A model generated the notes under the pieces. It was not told the DNA's origin. It ran no database searches and worked only from the letters and a program-made list of their open reading frames with translations. The translations under genes were made by a program, and so were the position numbers. Below, piece by piece: positions 20,984-28,267 of a stretch of DNA of 64,000 nt; the first letter of the stretch is position 1, and the number at the start of each line of letters is the position of its first letter. The stretch is taken from contig OZ241742.1 in the NCBI GenBank assembly GCA_965200955.1, positions 3,720,001-3,784,000 of the forward strand, read 5' to 3'. The stretch is from Bin80 sp026708685 (GTDB taxonomy: Bacteria; Bacteroidota; Rhodothermia; Rhodothermales; Bin80).

Positions 20984-22000
20984 CTATGATCCTGAGTCCA
21001 GTTCGTTTTGAATACACTTCCATAGACTCCTTTTGAGGCTATCTAGTCCGAAGCCTGCTGCTGCACTGATCAGAAATACTTGCTCCTGAGAACCAAATCT
21101 TTCCCGTGCCTGATGCAGAAAGCCTGCGTGGTCATCACTGGGAAGCAGATCTGATTTTGATAGGGCAACCAGTCGCTGCTTCTGACAAAGTTTGGGATCA
21201 TAGCATTCCAACTCATGAAGAAGGTGCTTGAATTCATCTACATCATCATCCGATGTGACGGGAATCAAAAAAAGAAGCACAGCATTACGTTCAATATGTC
21301 TGAGAAAACGCAGTCCTAGTCCTTTTCCCTGACTGGCCCCTTCAATAATGCCGGGAATATCGGCTATGACAAACGACTGGTACTCATCAACCCGAACCAC
21401 TCCGGGAGACGGAGTCAGCGTCGTGAATGGATAATCTGCTATCTTGGGACGAGCGGCAGATACCGATGCCACCAGTGTGCTCTTCCCCACATTTGGAAAT
21501 CCCACCAAGCCCACATCTGCTAGCATCTTCAGTTCCAGCTGAACTTTTCTCTCTGCACCGGGCTCACCCGGCTGTGCGTATCGTGGTACCTGATGGGTCG
21601 CAGATTTAAAAAACGAGTTCCCTTTGCCACCACGCCCCCCCTTTACGAGTATAAGTTGGTCACCGTGATGAACAACTTCGCCTAGGATTTTTCCACTCTC
21701 ACTCAGTTTTGCAATGGTGCCACAGGGCACCCGTATCATCAGATCTTTACCATCCTTGCCCGATCGATGATTTCCCTGACCTCCCTCCCCTCTGCTTGCT
21801 CTCTGATGTGGATTGTATCTCAAATCCAGAAGTGTGTAGAGATGTTGATCAGCTTCAAGAATCACGGATCCTCCTTTGCCCCCATCTCCACCTGCTGGAC
21901 CACCTTTGGGGACATATTTTTCCCGCCGAAAAGCCACACTACCTGGCCCTCCATGTCCACTTTTTGCGTAAATTGTAACCTGATCAATAAATCGCATCAA
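20984..22000 (-). CDS. obgE: GTPase ObgE/CgtA
   Basis: 338 residues. The N-terminal Obg fold is glycine-rich (GGPGSVAFRREKYVPKGGP, GGRGGKGNSFF). The G domain shows G1 GFPNVGKSTL, G2/switch region YPFTTLTPSPGVV, G3 DIPGIIEGASQGKGLG, G4 SKSD and G5 SAAAGFG. Obg proteins bind the 50S subunit and act in ribosome maturation. This is the first gene of the minus-strand operon obgE-rluD-hisS-lgt-decarboxylase-rlmB; only 8 bases separate its start from that of rnhA on the other strand, so their promoters must overlap each other's coding or leader regions. Confidence 0.96.
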   Translation of the reverse strand: MMRFIDQVTIYAKSGHGGPGSVAFRREKYVPKGGPAGGDGGKGGSVILEADQHLYTLLDLRYNPHQRASRGEGGQGNHRSGKDGKDLMIRVPCGTIAKLSESGKILGEVVHHGDQLILVKGGRGGKGNSFFKSATHQVPRYAQPGEPGAERKVQLELKMLADVGLVGFPNVGKSTLVASVSAARPKIADYPFTTLTPSPGVVRVDEYQSFVIADIPGIIEGASQGKGLGLRFLRHIERNAVLLFLIPVTSDDDVDEFKHLLHELECYDPKLCQKQRLVALSKSDLLPSDDHAGFLHQARERFGSQEQVFLISAAAGFGLDSLKRSLWKCIQNELDSGS

Positions 22001-22008
22001 TCGTTTGG

Positions 22009-22458
22009 ATGAAGGAAGTGACGATCTACACCGATGGAAGTTGTGAGGGAAATCCTGGTCGAGGGGGATGGGCTGCGATTCTACAATACAACAACACTGA
22101 ACGAGTTCTATCGGGGGCAGAGCCGGATACGACTAACAACCGGATGGAACTCACCGCTGCTCTGAACGCCCTCAGGGCATTGAAAATGCCATGCTGTGTG
22201 AAACTTCATACCGACAGTCAGTATCTTAAACGTGCTTTCACGGATTGCTGGATTCGTACATGGCAAGCCAATGGGTGGATGACCTCAAAACGCCAGCCAG
22301 TGAAAAACCAGGACCTCTGGAAAGAGCTGTGGGAGCTCATCCACATTCACGATGTTGAATGGATTAAAGTTAAAGCACACGCCAATAACCAGCTGAACAA
22401 CCGCGTAGACAAGATTGCCGTCAAGGCTCGAAATCGCATACCGGACATTGAAACATAA
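22009..22458 (+). CDS. rnhA: Ribonuclease HI
   Basis: 149 residues, normal for RNase HI. It removes RNA from RNA-DNA hybrids. The active-site acidic residues are visible: Asp in TIYTDGSCEGNPGRGGWA, Glu in NNRMELTAALNAL, Asp in LHTDSQYLKRAFTDCW, and Asp in NNRVDKIAVKAR near the end. The W-x-K stretch WIKVKAHANN is also typical. It is divergent from obgE and is followed after 29 bases by the DUF5916 gene on the same strand. Confidence 0.95.
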   Translation: MKEVTIYTDGSCEGNPGRGGWAAILQYNNTERVLSGAEPDTTNNRMELTAALNALRALKMPCCVKLHTDSQYLKRAFTDCWIRTWQANGWMTSKRQPVKNQDLWKELWELIHIHDVEWIKVKAHANNQLNNRVDKIAVKARNRIPDIET

Positions 22459-22487
22459 TGTATACGCACGTATAGGATATTTTATCC

Positions 22488-24986
22488 ATGCTCATTTTTC
22501 TGTTCCACTTCTTGACTGGCCTACTCTTCGTTAGTGTGCTCCCCTGCCCTGATGACTGTACCCTCTCGGCATCTTATGTCTCAGAGGATATCCAAGTTGA
22601 TGGTCTCTTGAACGAACAGGCATGGATTGACGCAGCGGTTGCGACGGGCTTTACTCAATTCTCTCCTGATGAGGGTGGTCTTGCGACACAACAAACCGAA
22701 GTTCGTATTCTCTATGGGAAAAGTCAGGTTTTTATCAGTGCTTTTCTGAAAGACGATGAACCTGAATCCATCCGTCGGACTCTGGGCCGACGTGATGAAT
22801 TTAATCAGGCAGACTGGTTTATTGCATCCATTGATTCCTACTTTGATCGAAAAACTGCCTATAATTTTGCTGTCAATGCCGCAGGTGTGCAGGCAGATGG
22901 AATCTATACGGGAATCCGCCGTCCCGGTGGGGGAGCTGGATTTGACTTTGATACGTCATGGGATGCGGTGTGGGAAAGTGCGGTTCGTCGCACACCCGAA
23001 GGATGGACAGTGGAAATGCGTATCCCCTTCACCATGCTCCGATTTTCTGATTCGGCCAATCAACGCTGGGGGATTAACTTTCGACGCGTGATTCCCCGAC
23101 TGGGTGAAATCAGTGACTGGGTTCTCATCCCCCGTGCTGAGCGAAGTAGCGGTACAGTCGCCCAGTATGGAATCCTTGAAGGAATTGAAGAGATTCGGCC
23201 GAGACGTAATGTTCAGGTTTCTCCTTACACCGTAGGAAATGCTACTCGTGATGGGGAGGAATCTTCTTCCTCTTTTACCGCCGATGTTGGAGCGGATCTT
23301 AAGGTTGGGCTCTCTTCTAATGTGACCTTGGATGCGACCATCAATCCTGACTTCGGGCAAGTGGAGGCGGACCCAGCTGAATTGAATCTGACCGCCTTTG
23401 AAACGTTTTTTCCAGAGAAACGCCCATTCTTTACCGAGGGTGTCGCGGTCTTCAACTTCAATGTCGTACGTGGAGGTTCACTACTCTATACAAGGCGTGT
23501 CGGGTCCCAGGCTGGCGTTCTGGGAGCGGCTAAACTATCGGGTCGCACATCAAAAGGATTGGACTTTGGAGCATTCGGAGCCTCTACGGGTGAGAATTTC
23601 AACCCAGAAAATACGTATGGTGTCGCACGAGTGCGTCAACGAATTGGTGAACTTTCCAATCTTGGTGGAATTGCGACATTCTATAACAGTATTGATGGAA
23701 TCCTGAGTTATACGGGAGGAACCGATTGGGATCTCCGTTTTCTGAATAATCAGTACAGTTTTAACGGTCAGATCAGTGGAACGCACCGTACTGAAGATGG
23801 TGATCCAGAGCAGGGATTTGCGTTCACGGCTGGTATCGATCGTCAGCGCAATATTTGGAATTTCTCAACTGACTTGGCCGTCATTAGTGATGGCTATAAC
23901 CCAAATGATATTGGACGACTACGACAAAATAACTATGTCAATATTTCTGGGGGAGTATCTCACCAAATTAATGGGGGTGCACCTTTTGGACCTTTCCGCC
24001 GCGCTTCTGCATTTTTATTTGCTGGTGGTGGATTTTCCTATGATCAGCGACTACATAACGGTTTTGGACTCTTTTTATTTTCTGACTGGTCCTTGCGGGG
24101 GTATCAGGAAATTGAATTGAATCTCTTCACCGACTATATCTTTGGAGGATACAATGAATTTGAGACCCGGGGGTTAGATGCACGTGCCCGTCCTCTACAA
24201 ATGGAATTTGATCTTGAATTTCGAACTGATACCCGACGTAAATTGGTTTTTGAACCATCCTTGGAAGGTATGTTGTATGCCGATGGAGGAGTCAGTTTAG
24301 CCCCCGAATTGGAACTTCAATGGTCAGCCACTCCTAAACTCAATCTTTCCATTGAGGCCACCATTAGCCAAGAGCAAAACACCAAGGAGTGGGCAGCGAA
24401 TGAATCATTGTCGTATGTAGGTAACACTCTGCAAATTGGCACCGAAAGCAATGAAGATCCATCAGACACTGAATTTTGGCATTCCATTGGCAATCGGCCT
24501 GATCTAGACCGAATCTTCGCGATGCGTGGTTCTTGGGAGGATGGTCAAAATTACTATGTCCCCATCTTTGGTAAACGCAACACCCGAGCTGCTGATATCA
24601 CCTTTCGGGCTGGTCTCACGCTCTCGCCCAGCCTTTCAATCCAGTTTTATGGACAGCTGTTTGCCGCTCGTGGCCAATACACCAACTTTGAAGTCCTTCA
24701 GGATCGAGATACGCTGGTTCCCGTATCATCTTGGCCGAAACACTATGATTTTGCGTTCAGCAGACTCCAGACCAATACAGTGGCTCGGTGGGAGTATCGC
24801 CCTGGATCGGTGCTTTATGTCGTATGGTCGCAATCTCGCTCATCGGACGATGATGACCCTGGCCTTTTGAATATGGGAGTACCTTCGCCTTTTGACCAAT
24901 CTACATCAAGGCAGTTACGCGACACCTTTGACCTACCAGCGACCAATGTACTCCTGATTAAGTTGAGTTATAAGTTTCTCAACTAA
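22488..24986 (+). CDS. CBM9-like / DUF5916 outer-membrane protein
   Basis: 832 residues with a signal peptide (MLIFLFHFLTGLLFVSVLP). Residues 30-220 form a family-9 carbohydrate-binding-like domain (VDGLLNEQAWIDAAVATGFT, YGKSQVFISAFLKDDEPESI, WDAVWESAVRRTPEGWTVEM, IPFTMLRFSD, WGINFRRVIPR). The rest is DUF5916: FGQVEADPAELNLTAFETFF, PEKRPFFTEGVAVF, then many amphipathic strands of a predicted beta-barrel ending VLLIKLSYKFLN. This architecture is widespread in Bacteroidota and Rhodothermota; its role is not established. It lies 29 bases after rnhA. Confidence 0.87.
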   Translation: MLIFLFHFLTGLLFVSVLPCPDDCTLSASYVSEDIQVDGLLNEQAWIDAAVATGFTQFSPDEGGLATQQTEVRILYGKSQVFISAFLKDDEPESIRRTLGRRDEFNQADWFIASIDSYFDRKTAYNFAVNAAGVQADGIYTGIRRPGGGAGFDFDTSWDAVWESAVRRTPEGWTVEMRIPFTMLRFSDSANQRWGINFRRVIPRLGEISDWVLIPRAERSSGTVAQYGILEGIEEIRPRRNVQVSPYTVGNATRDGEESSSSFTADVGADLKVGLSSNVTLDATINPDFGQVEADPAELNLTAFETFFPEKRPFFTEGVAVFNFNVVRGGSLLYTRRVGSQAGVLGAAKLSGRTSKGLDFGAFGASTGENFNPENTYGVARVRQRIGELSNLGGIATFYNSIDGILSYTGGTDWDLRFLNNQYSFNGQISGTHRTEDGDPEQGFAFTAGIDRQRNIWNFSTDLAVISDGYNPNDIGRLRQNNYVNISGGVSHQINGGAPFGPFRRASAFLFAGGGFSYDQRLHNGFGLFLFSDWSLRGYQEIELNLFTDYIFGGYNEFETRGLDARARPLQMEFDLEFRTDTRRKLVFEPSLEGMLYADGGVSLAPELELQWSATPKLNLSIEATISQEQNTKEWAANESLSYVGNTLQIGTESNEDPSDTEFWHSIGNRPDLDRIFAMRGSWEDGQNYYVPIFGKRNTRAADITFRAGLTLSPSLSIQFYGQLFAARGQYTNFEVLQDRDTLVPVSSWPKHYDFAFSRLQTNTVARWEYRPGSVLYVVWSQSRSSDDDDPGLLNMGVPSPFDQSTSRQLRDTFDLPATNVLLIKLSYKFLN

Positions 24987-25287
24987 TCAAAATTTTTCAG
25001 CAGTAAACGACTGTGCCTGAAAGAATCTTTAAGTCATGGCCTCCATGCTTGATTAATTTCTGGGGATATGACAATCTTTCTCGGACTCTAATCATACAAC
25101 TGGCTCTCTTTCAAGGTCAATTACTCCACTTTTAATTGACACTATGAACGATTACTGATCATTCTAAATTCAACTGTGAATTCAACTTTCAGAAGAAATG
25201 TAATCTACATTTATTGCAATACATGAATTCGTGAAAATCATGCATACCCGTAATGGTTGCCAGATCAAATCAATGAGTCAACTACCC
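24987..25287. other. Gap after the DUF5916 gene
   Basis: About 300 AT-rich bases with no supported gene; a short direct repeat (AATTCAACT, twice near 25167-25190) is the only pattern noticed. It lies between the convergent ends of the DUF5916 gene and the broken NACHT-like gene. Confidence 0.45.
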
Positions 25288-25487
25288 TTACTTCTGCATT
25301 TCGTCCGGCTGACTCACATCAATCACAACGATATTGATTTTATTCCTAAGTATCGGATCTACCTGTTTTTTAAGTTGATTTTTCAATTTTTCTGGATCGT
25401 TCCCTATGCCTCTGATCATATGAGTACCAAACCAGAGCACTAAGTAAATTCCATGACCATCAGATTCTGGGGCTCGGGTATATTTTG
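25288..25487 (-). pseudogene. C-terminal end of the NACHT-like/PD-(D/E)XK gene, cut off by the IS1595 element
   Basis: On the minus strand this reads YTRAPESDGHGIYLVLWFGT, HMIRGIGNDPEKLKNQLKKQ, then VDPILRNKINIVVIDVSQPD and a TAA at 25288-25290. It is the end of a restriction-nuclease-like domain: the GIYLVLWFG strand normally follows the E-x-K motif and a conserved Gln. Its upstream part (28260-31218) is on the far side of the 2772-bp mobile element. Deleting the element and one 8-bp duplication rejoins codons ctt gta cca aaa tat acc cga, giving LVPKYTRAP in one frame. Confidence 0.82.
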
Positions 25488-25526
25488 GGGAATTATATAC
25501 TTAATTGTACTAAAATAGTTGGATTT
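25480..25526. repeat. Left target duplication and inverted repeat of the IS1595 element
   Basis: ATATTTTG (25480-25487), then the 39-bp left end (25488-25526). It differs from the right end at one base (G against A at the 31st position). Confidence 0.92.
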
Positions 25527-25584
25527 GGTCATATTTGTAATTGTTTGTAATTTAATGTAGTCAACAAAGAGTTACTCCATTGAT

Positions 25585-26268
25585 ATGGAATTTCAAGTAA
25601 TCGACCAGAAAAAGAAAATTGTTGAAATAACATTCAACAATGAAACCCTGAAGTTTGGATTGAAAGTCAAACGTTCGTTTACCGTATTGATTGCATTATT
25701 AGAAAGGTATCCTGAGCACATGAATATACATGATGTAGGAGGAATAGACTACGATTCAAACCGTGCACTGTCCAGTCTTAGACGGGAGGATGGATTTGAA
25801 CATTTCCTAAACGTTGAAAACAGATCACATGTTAACTTTGTCAAAATAGACATACCCGTGCTCTTTGAAAAAGTGTCACGAGTTTCTGATGTAATCAACC
25901 TCTATCCTGTCGAAAACAGGGAAAGCCTTAGTCCAAAACTGCAAAATTCAATTATTGAAAGATTTTCTGGCAGATGCAATATAACTGGAATTGGACTGAA
26001 AGAAAACACCGAGTTTGGTTCAGTAGTCTTTATGAAACACGCCATGTCACTGGCATTTGATCACAGAAAACCTCTATCAAAAGGCGGTAGTAACGCTGAA
26101 CACAATTTCCAGTTACTAAGCCAAATGGCCAACAACGAGAAAAACAAGATTTGTAATTCCTGCAAAGACCCGCAATGTGAGATGTGTGCATTAGCCCATC
26201 CAGAGAGAGTAAGAACAATCCATCCAACGGGACAAGATATATCTAACTTACGCAGAAATGGGAAGTGA
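25585..26268 (+). CDS. HNH endonuclease, probable restriction enzyme carried by the IS1595 element
   Basis: 227 residues. The C-terminal half carries an HNH/zinc-type nuclease core: a Cys in GRCNITGIG, then LAFDHRKPLSKGGSNAEHNF (the D-H of the first strand plus the Gly turn and Asn), QMANNEKNK, and a CxxC...CxxC set in ICNSCKDPQCEMCALAHPER. Residues 1-115 have no clear family match; they contain a helix-rich stretch (SFTVLIALLERYPEHMNIHD) that may bind DNA. It starts 97 bases inside the left end of the element and converges with the methyltransferase, overlapping its 3' end by 21 bases. This arrangement, with a methyltransferase inside the same inverted repeats, points to a type II restriction pair. 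The recognition site is unknown. Confidence 0.72.
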   Translation: MEFQVIDQKKKIVEITFNNETLKFGLKVKRSFTVLIALLERYPEHMNIHDVGGIDYDSNRALSSLRREDGFEHFLNVENRSHVNFVKIDIPVLFEKVSRVSDVINLYPVENRESLSPKLQNSIIERFSGRCNITGIGLKENTEFGSVVFMKHAMSLAFDHRKPLSKGGSNAEHNFQLLSQMANNEKNKICNSCKDPQCEMCALAHPERVRTIHPTGQDISNLRRNGK

Positions 26269-27240
26269 TGACTCTTCCACAATGCGAATAGCGTGAGATA
26301 AAAAATCTTTACATATATCGCACCCTATGAATTTACGGTTATGTTTTATTGAAAGTTCAAGCATTGTTCCTGAGCCTAAAAACGGTTCAAATACAAGATC
26401 ATCCTGATCTGTCACAGTAAGCAATAACCTTTCCACAATCTTTGTAGGAAATGTTGCTGAATGTCCTGACTTAGGTTCTGGTGAGGCAACTAAAACCTGA
26501 TTAGGCAAACGTGGTTTTCCGTTGACTCCATTGACTTCAAAAGGTTCTCTGTTGAATTTGTATTTGCCATGATTGGTAAAGTGAAGAACATATTCAACAC
26601 TTTGCCATGCTCTATCTTGGACATTTTCTGGCATAGGGTTTGGTTTTTGCCATATAATTTGCTGTCTCCAAATAAACCCCATATCAACCAGTCTCAGAGC
26701 AATTCTATAAGGCAACCCGCAGAGAGATTTGTTTTTAATGGTTTTATGGCCTGCTGTTACAGAACTGGTGTTTCCCTGTCTTTCCGAGTCAAGTCCATTC
26801 CGCTTATATCCATTTCCACTAATCCAATGATTGTGATGTGCCCTGGATACACCACTACCCATATAGCTATCTTGAATAACCACAAAGATTGACCCTCCTT
26901 TTTTCATTTTAGAAAGTAACGTTGAGTATAACAAAACATTTCGATCAACATATTCTTCTAATGATTCACAACCAAATTCATTTGAATCATTAGTGAACTG
27001 TCGTTTCCCCCAGTATGTGGGACTGGTAATAACGGCTTGTATCTCATTATCTGGTAACTCATTGAGTATCTGCATCACATCGCTGTGATATAAACAAACT
27101 CTTTCATTCGAGAAAAGAAGATGTTTTTTGACTGGTTGGAGAGATTGCTTAACCGCCTCATCAAGAGACAGTGCGTCCAGAGGTTGAACTTCCCATTCCT
27201 TGCCTGTGTACTTAGGAATGGATGGAGAATTACGAATCAT
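26248..27240 (-). CDS. DNA methyltransferase (N4-cytosine/N6-adenine, beta-type order), partner of the HNH nuclease
   Basis: About 330 residues from ATG 27240 (MIRNSPSIPKYTGKEW); a longer frame to 27285 would run further into the transposase gene. The catalytic motif appears first as VITSPTYWGKRQF (the S/N-P-P-Y motif, here S-P-T-Y), and the S-adenosylmethionine motif comes late as LVFEPFLGSGTMLELSI, so the order is that of the beta group; SP-Y-WG favours N4-cytosine enzymes. Also seen are GLPYRIALRLVDMGFIWRQQ and IIWQKPNPMPENV. The S-P-T-Y change from the usual S-P-P-Y is odd but the rest looks intact. Its start overlaps the transposase stop by 11 bases, so both are likely made from one transcript. 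Confidence 0.82.
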   Translation of the reverse strand: MIRNSPSIPKYTGKEWEVQPLDALSLDEAVKQSLQPVKKHLLFSNERVCLYHSDVMQILNELPDNEIQAVITSPTYWGKRQFTNDSNEFGCESLEEYVDRNVLLYSTLLSKMKKGGSIFVVIQDSYMGSGVSRAHHNHWISGNGYKRNGLDSERQGNTSSVTAGHKTIKNKSLCGLPYRIALRLVDMGFIWRQQIIWQKPNPMPENVQDRAWQSVEYVLHFTNHGKYKFNREPFEVNGVNGKPRLPNQVLVASPEPKSGHSATFPTKIVERLLLTVTDQDDLVFEPFLGSGTMLELSIKHNRKFIGCDICKDFLSHAIRIVEESSLPISA

Positions 27241-28162
27241 GTGTAGGATGGATGAGTTCTGTATAAGATAAGGATTTACCTTCACTGTTGCTGATCAATG
27301 CTCCAATAGCATGGATACCACTGAGATGACGAGTATTATGACGGTAAACGTATTCAGCAACGTAACGGTGAAGATGTTTGTAACTCCACCAATGATGCGT
27401 TCCATAGTAACCACGCTTGATCAACGCCCAGAAACTTTCTATGCTATTGGTGGAGGCTTTGCCCTTTACATATTCACCAGCTGAATGCTTGACAGATTCA
27501 TGATCAAATGCCCCATGCAAACTGTCATAGATTTTGTGATCGTCGGTGAAAACAGATGATCCTTTTTCAACATGCTTCTCAATGATTGGATAAATGGTAG
27601 CTCTATTTGCCTGTTCTACGTGCATAGCAACCACTTTGCCCTGCCTCTGTTGCAATCCAACCACAGCTGCTTTGCCAACGGCTCCACGTCCTTGATTGAG
27701 TTTCTTAGATGCGTGTTTGTTGGATTCTTTCCCGCCGATATAGGTTTCATCGATTTCAATATCTCCCTTCAAAGGAAGTTCCTCATTGGATTCACATGCC
27801 TTGCGAATCCGATGCTCCATGTGCCACGCAGTCTTCTGGGTTACTCCCAGATGCTTGGCAAACTGAATGCTTGAAAAGCCCTTGCGAGCACTAATCATCA
27901 AGTTAATGGCTAACAACCATTTCTGTAATGGAACCCGTGAGTGCTCCATAATGGTTCCAGTGCGAACAGAAAACCGCTCTTTCCCTTTTGGACAATCGCC
28001 ACATTTGTAGTGCATGCCCCCACTGATCTTCCACACTTTCTCACTGCCACATCTTGGACAGCACGGCTTGTTACCCCAGCGTTGCTGGGCGATGTAATCA
28101 CGTGCAGCGTTCTCATCTGGGAACCGTTGGTAGAACTCGTGAATACTAAGATAATGACTCAT
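27230..28162 (-). CDS. IS1595-family transposase
   Basis: 310 residues. The N-terminus is a zinc ribbon (NKPCCPRCGSEKVWKI, YKCGDCPKGKERFSVRTGTI), followed by an HTH-like region (FSSIQFAKHLGVTQKTAWHM). The catalytic core has the first Asp in IEIDETYIGGKESN, the second in SSVFTDDHKIYDSL and the Asn/Glu region in KASTNSIESFWALIKRGYYG, then LHRYVAEYVYRHNTRH. This layout is that of IS1595 (ISXO2-like) enzymes. Reading direction is inward from the right end of the element, with 97 bases between its start and the outer edge. No defect was seen. Confidence 0.94.
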   Translation of the reverse strand: MSHYLSIHEFYQRFPDENAARDYIAQQRWGNKPCCPRCGSEKVWKISGGMHYKCGDCPKGKERFSVRTGTIMEHSRVPLQKWLLAINLMISARKGFSSIQFAKHLGVTQKTAWHMEHRIRKACESNEELPLKGDIEIDETYIGGKESNKHASKKLNQGRGAVGKAAVVGLQQRQGKVVAMHVEQANRATIYPIIEKHVEKGSSVFTDDHKIYDSLHGAFDHESVKHSAGEYVKGKASTNSIESFWALIKRGYYGTHHWWSYKHLHRYVAEYVYRHNTRHLSGIHAIGALISNSEGKSLSYTELIHPTHDS

Positions 28163-28220
28163 GGTACAATAATTGTTTAATGTACCATCTTATACAATAA
28201 TTGTACTAAGAAAGTTCCGA

Positions 28221-28267
28221 AAATCCAATTATTTTAGTACAATTAAGTATATAATTCCCATATTTTG
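28221..28267. repeat. Right inverted repeat and target duplication of the IS1595 element
   Basis: The 39-bp right end at 28221-28259 is the inverse of 25488-25526. The duplicated ATATTTTG follows at 28260-28267. Confidence 0.92.

Larger units (their letters stand above)
25488..28259 (-). mobile_element. IS1595-family element carrying a type II restriction-modification system
   Basis: A 2772-bp element with 39-bp near-perfect inverted ends (38 of 39 match; both begin GGGAATTATATACTTAATTG) and an exact 8-bp target duplication ATATTTTG at 25480-25487 and 28260-28267. An 8-bp duplication is the rule for the IS1595 family. Inside are an IS1595-type transposase and methyltransferase gene on the minus strand and a convergent HNH nuclease gene on the plus strand. 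IS1595 members with passenger genes are known; here the cargo looks like a whole restriction-modification pair. The element sits in the last domain of a NACHT-like gene, whose frame is restored across the junction when it is removed. Confidence 0.92.

Noticed and set aside
25231..25443. 70-codon plus-strand frame before the IS1595 element
   Set aside because: It is the shadow of the true minus-strand C-terminus of the NACHT-like gene (25288-25487).
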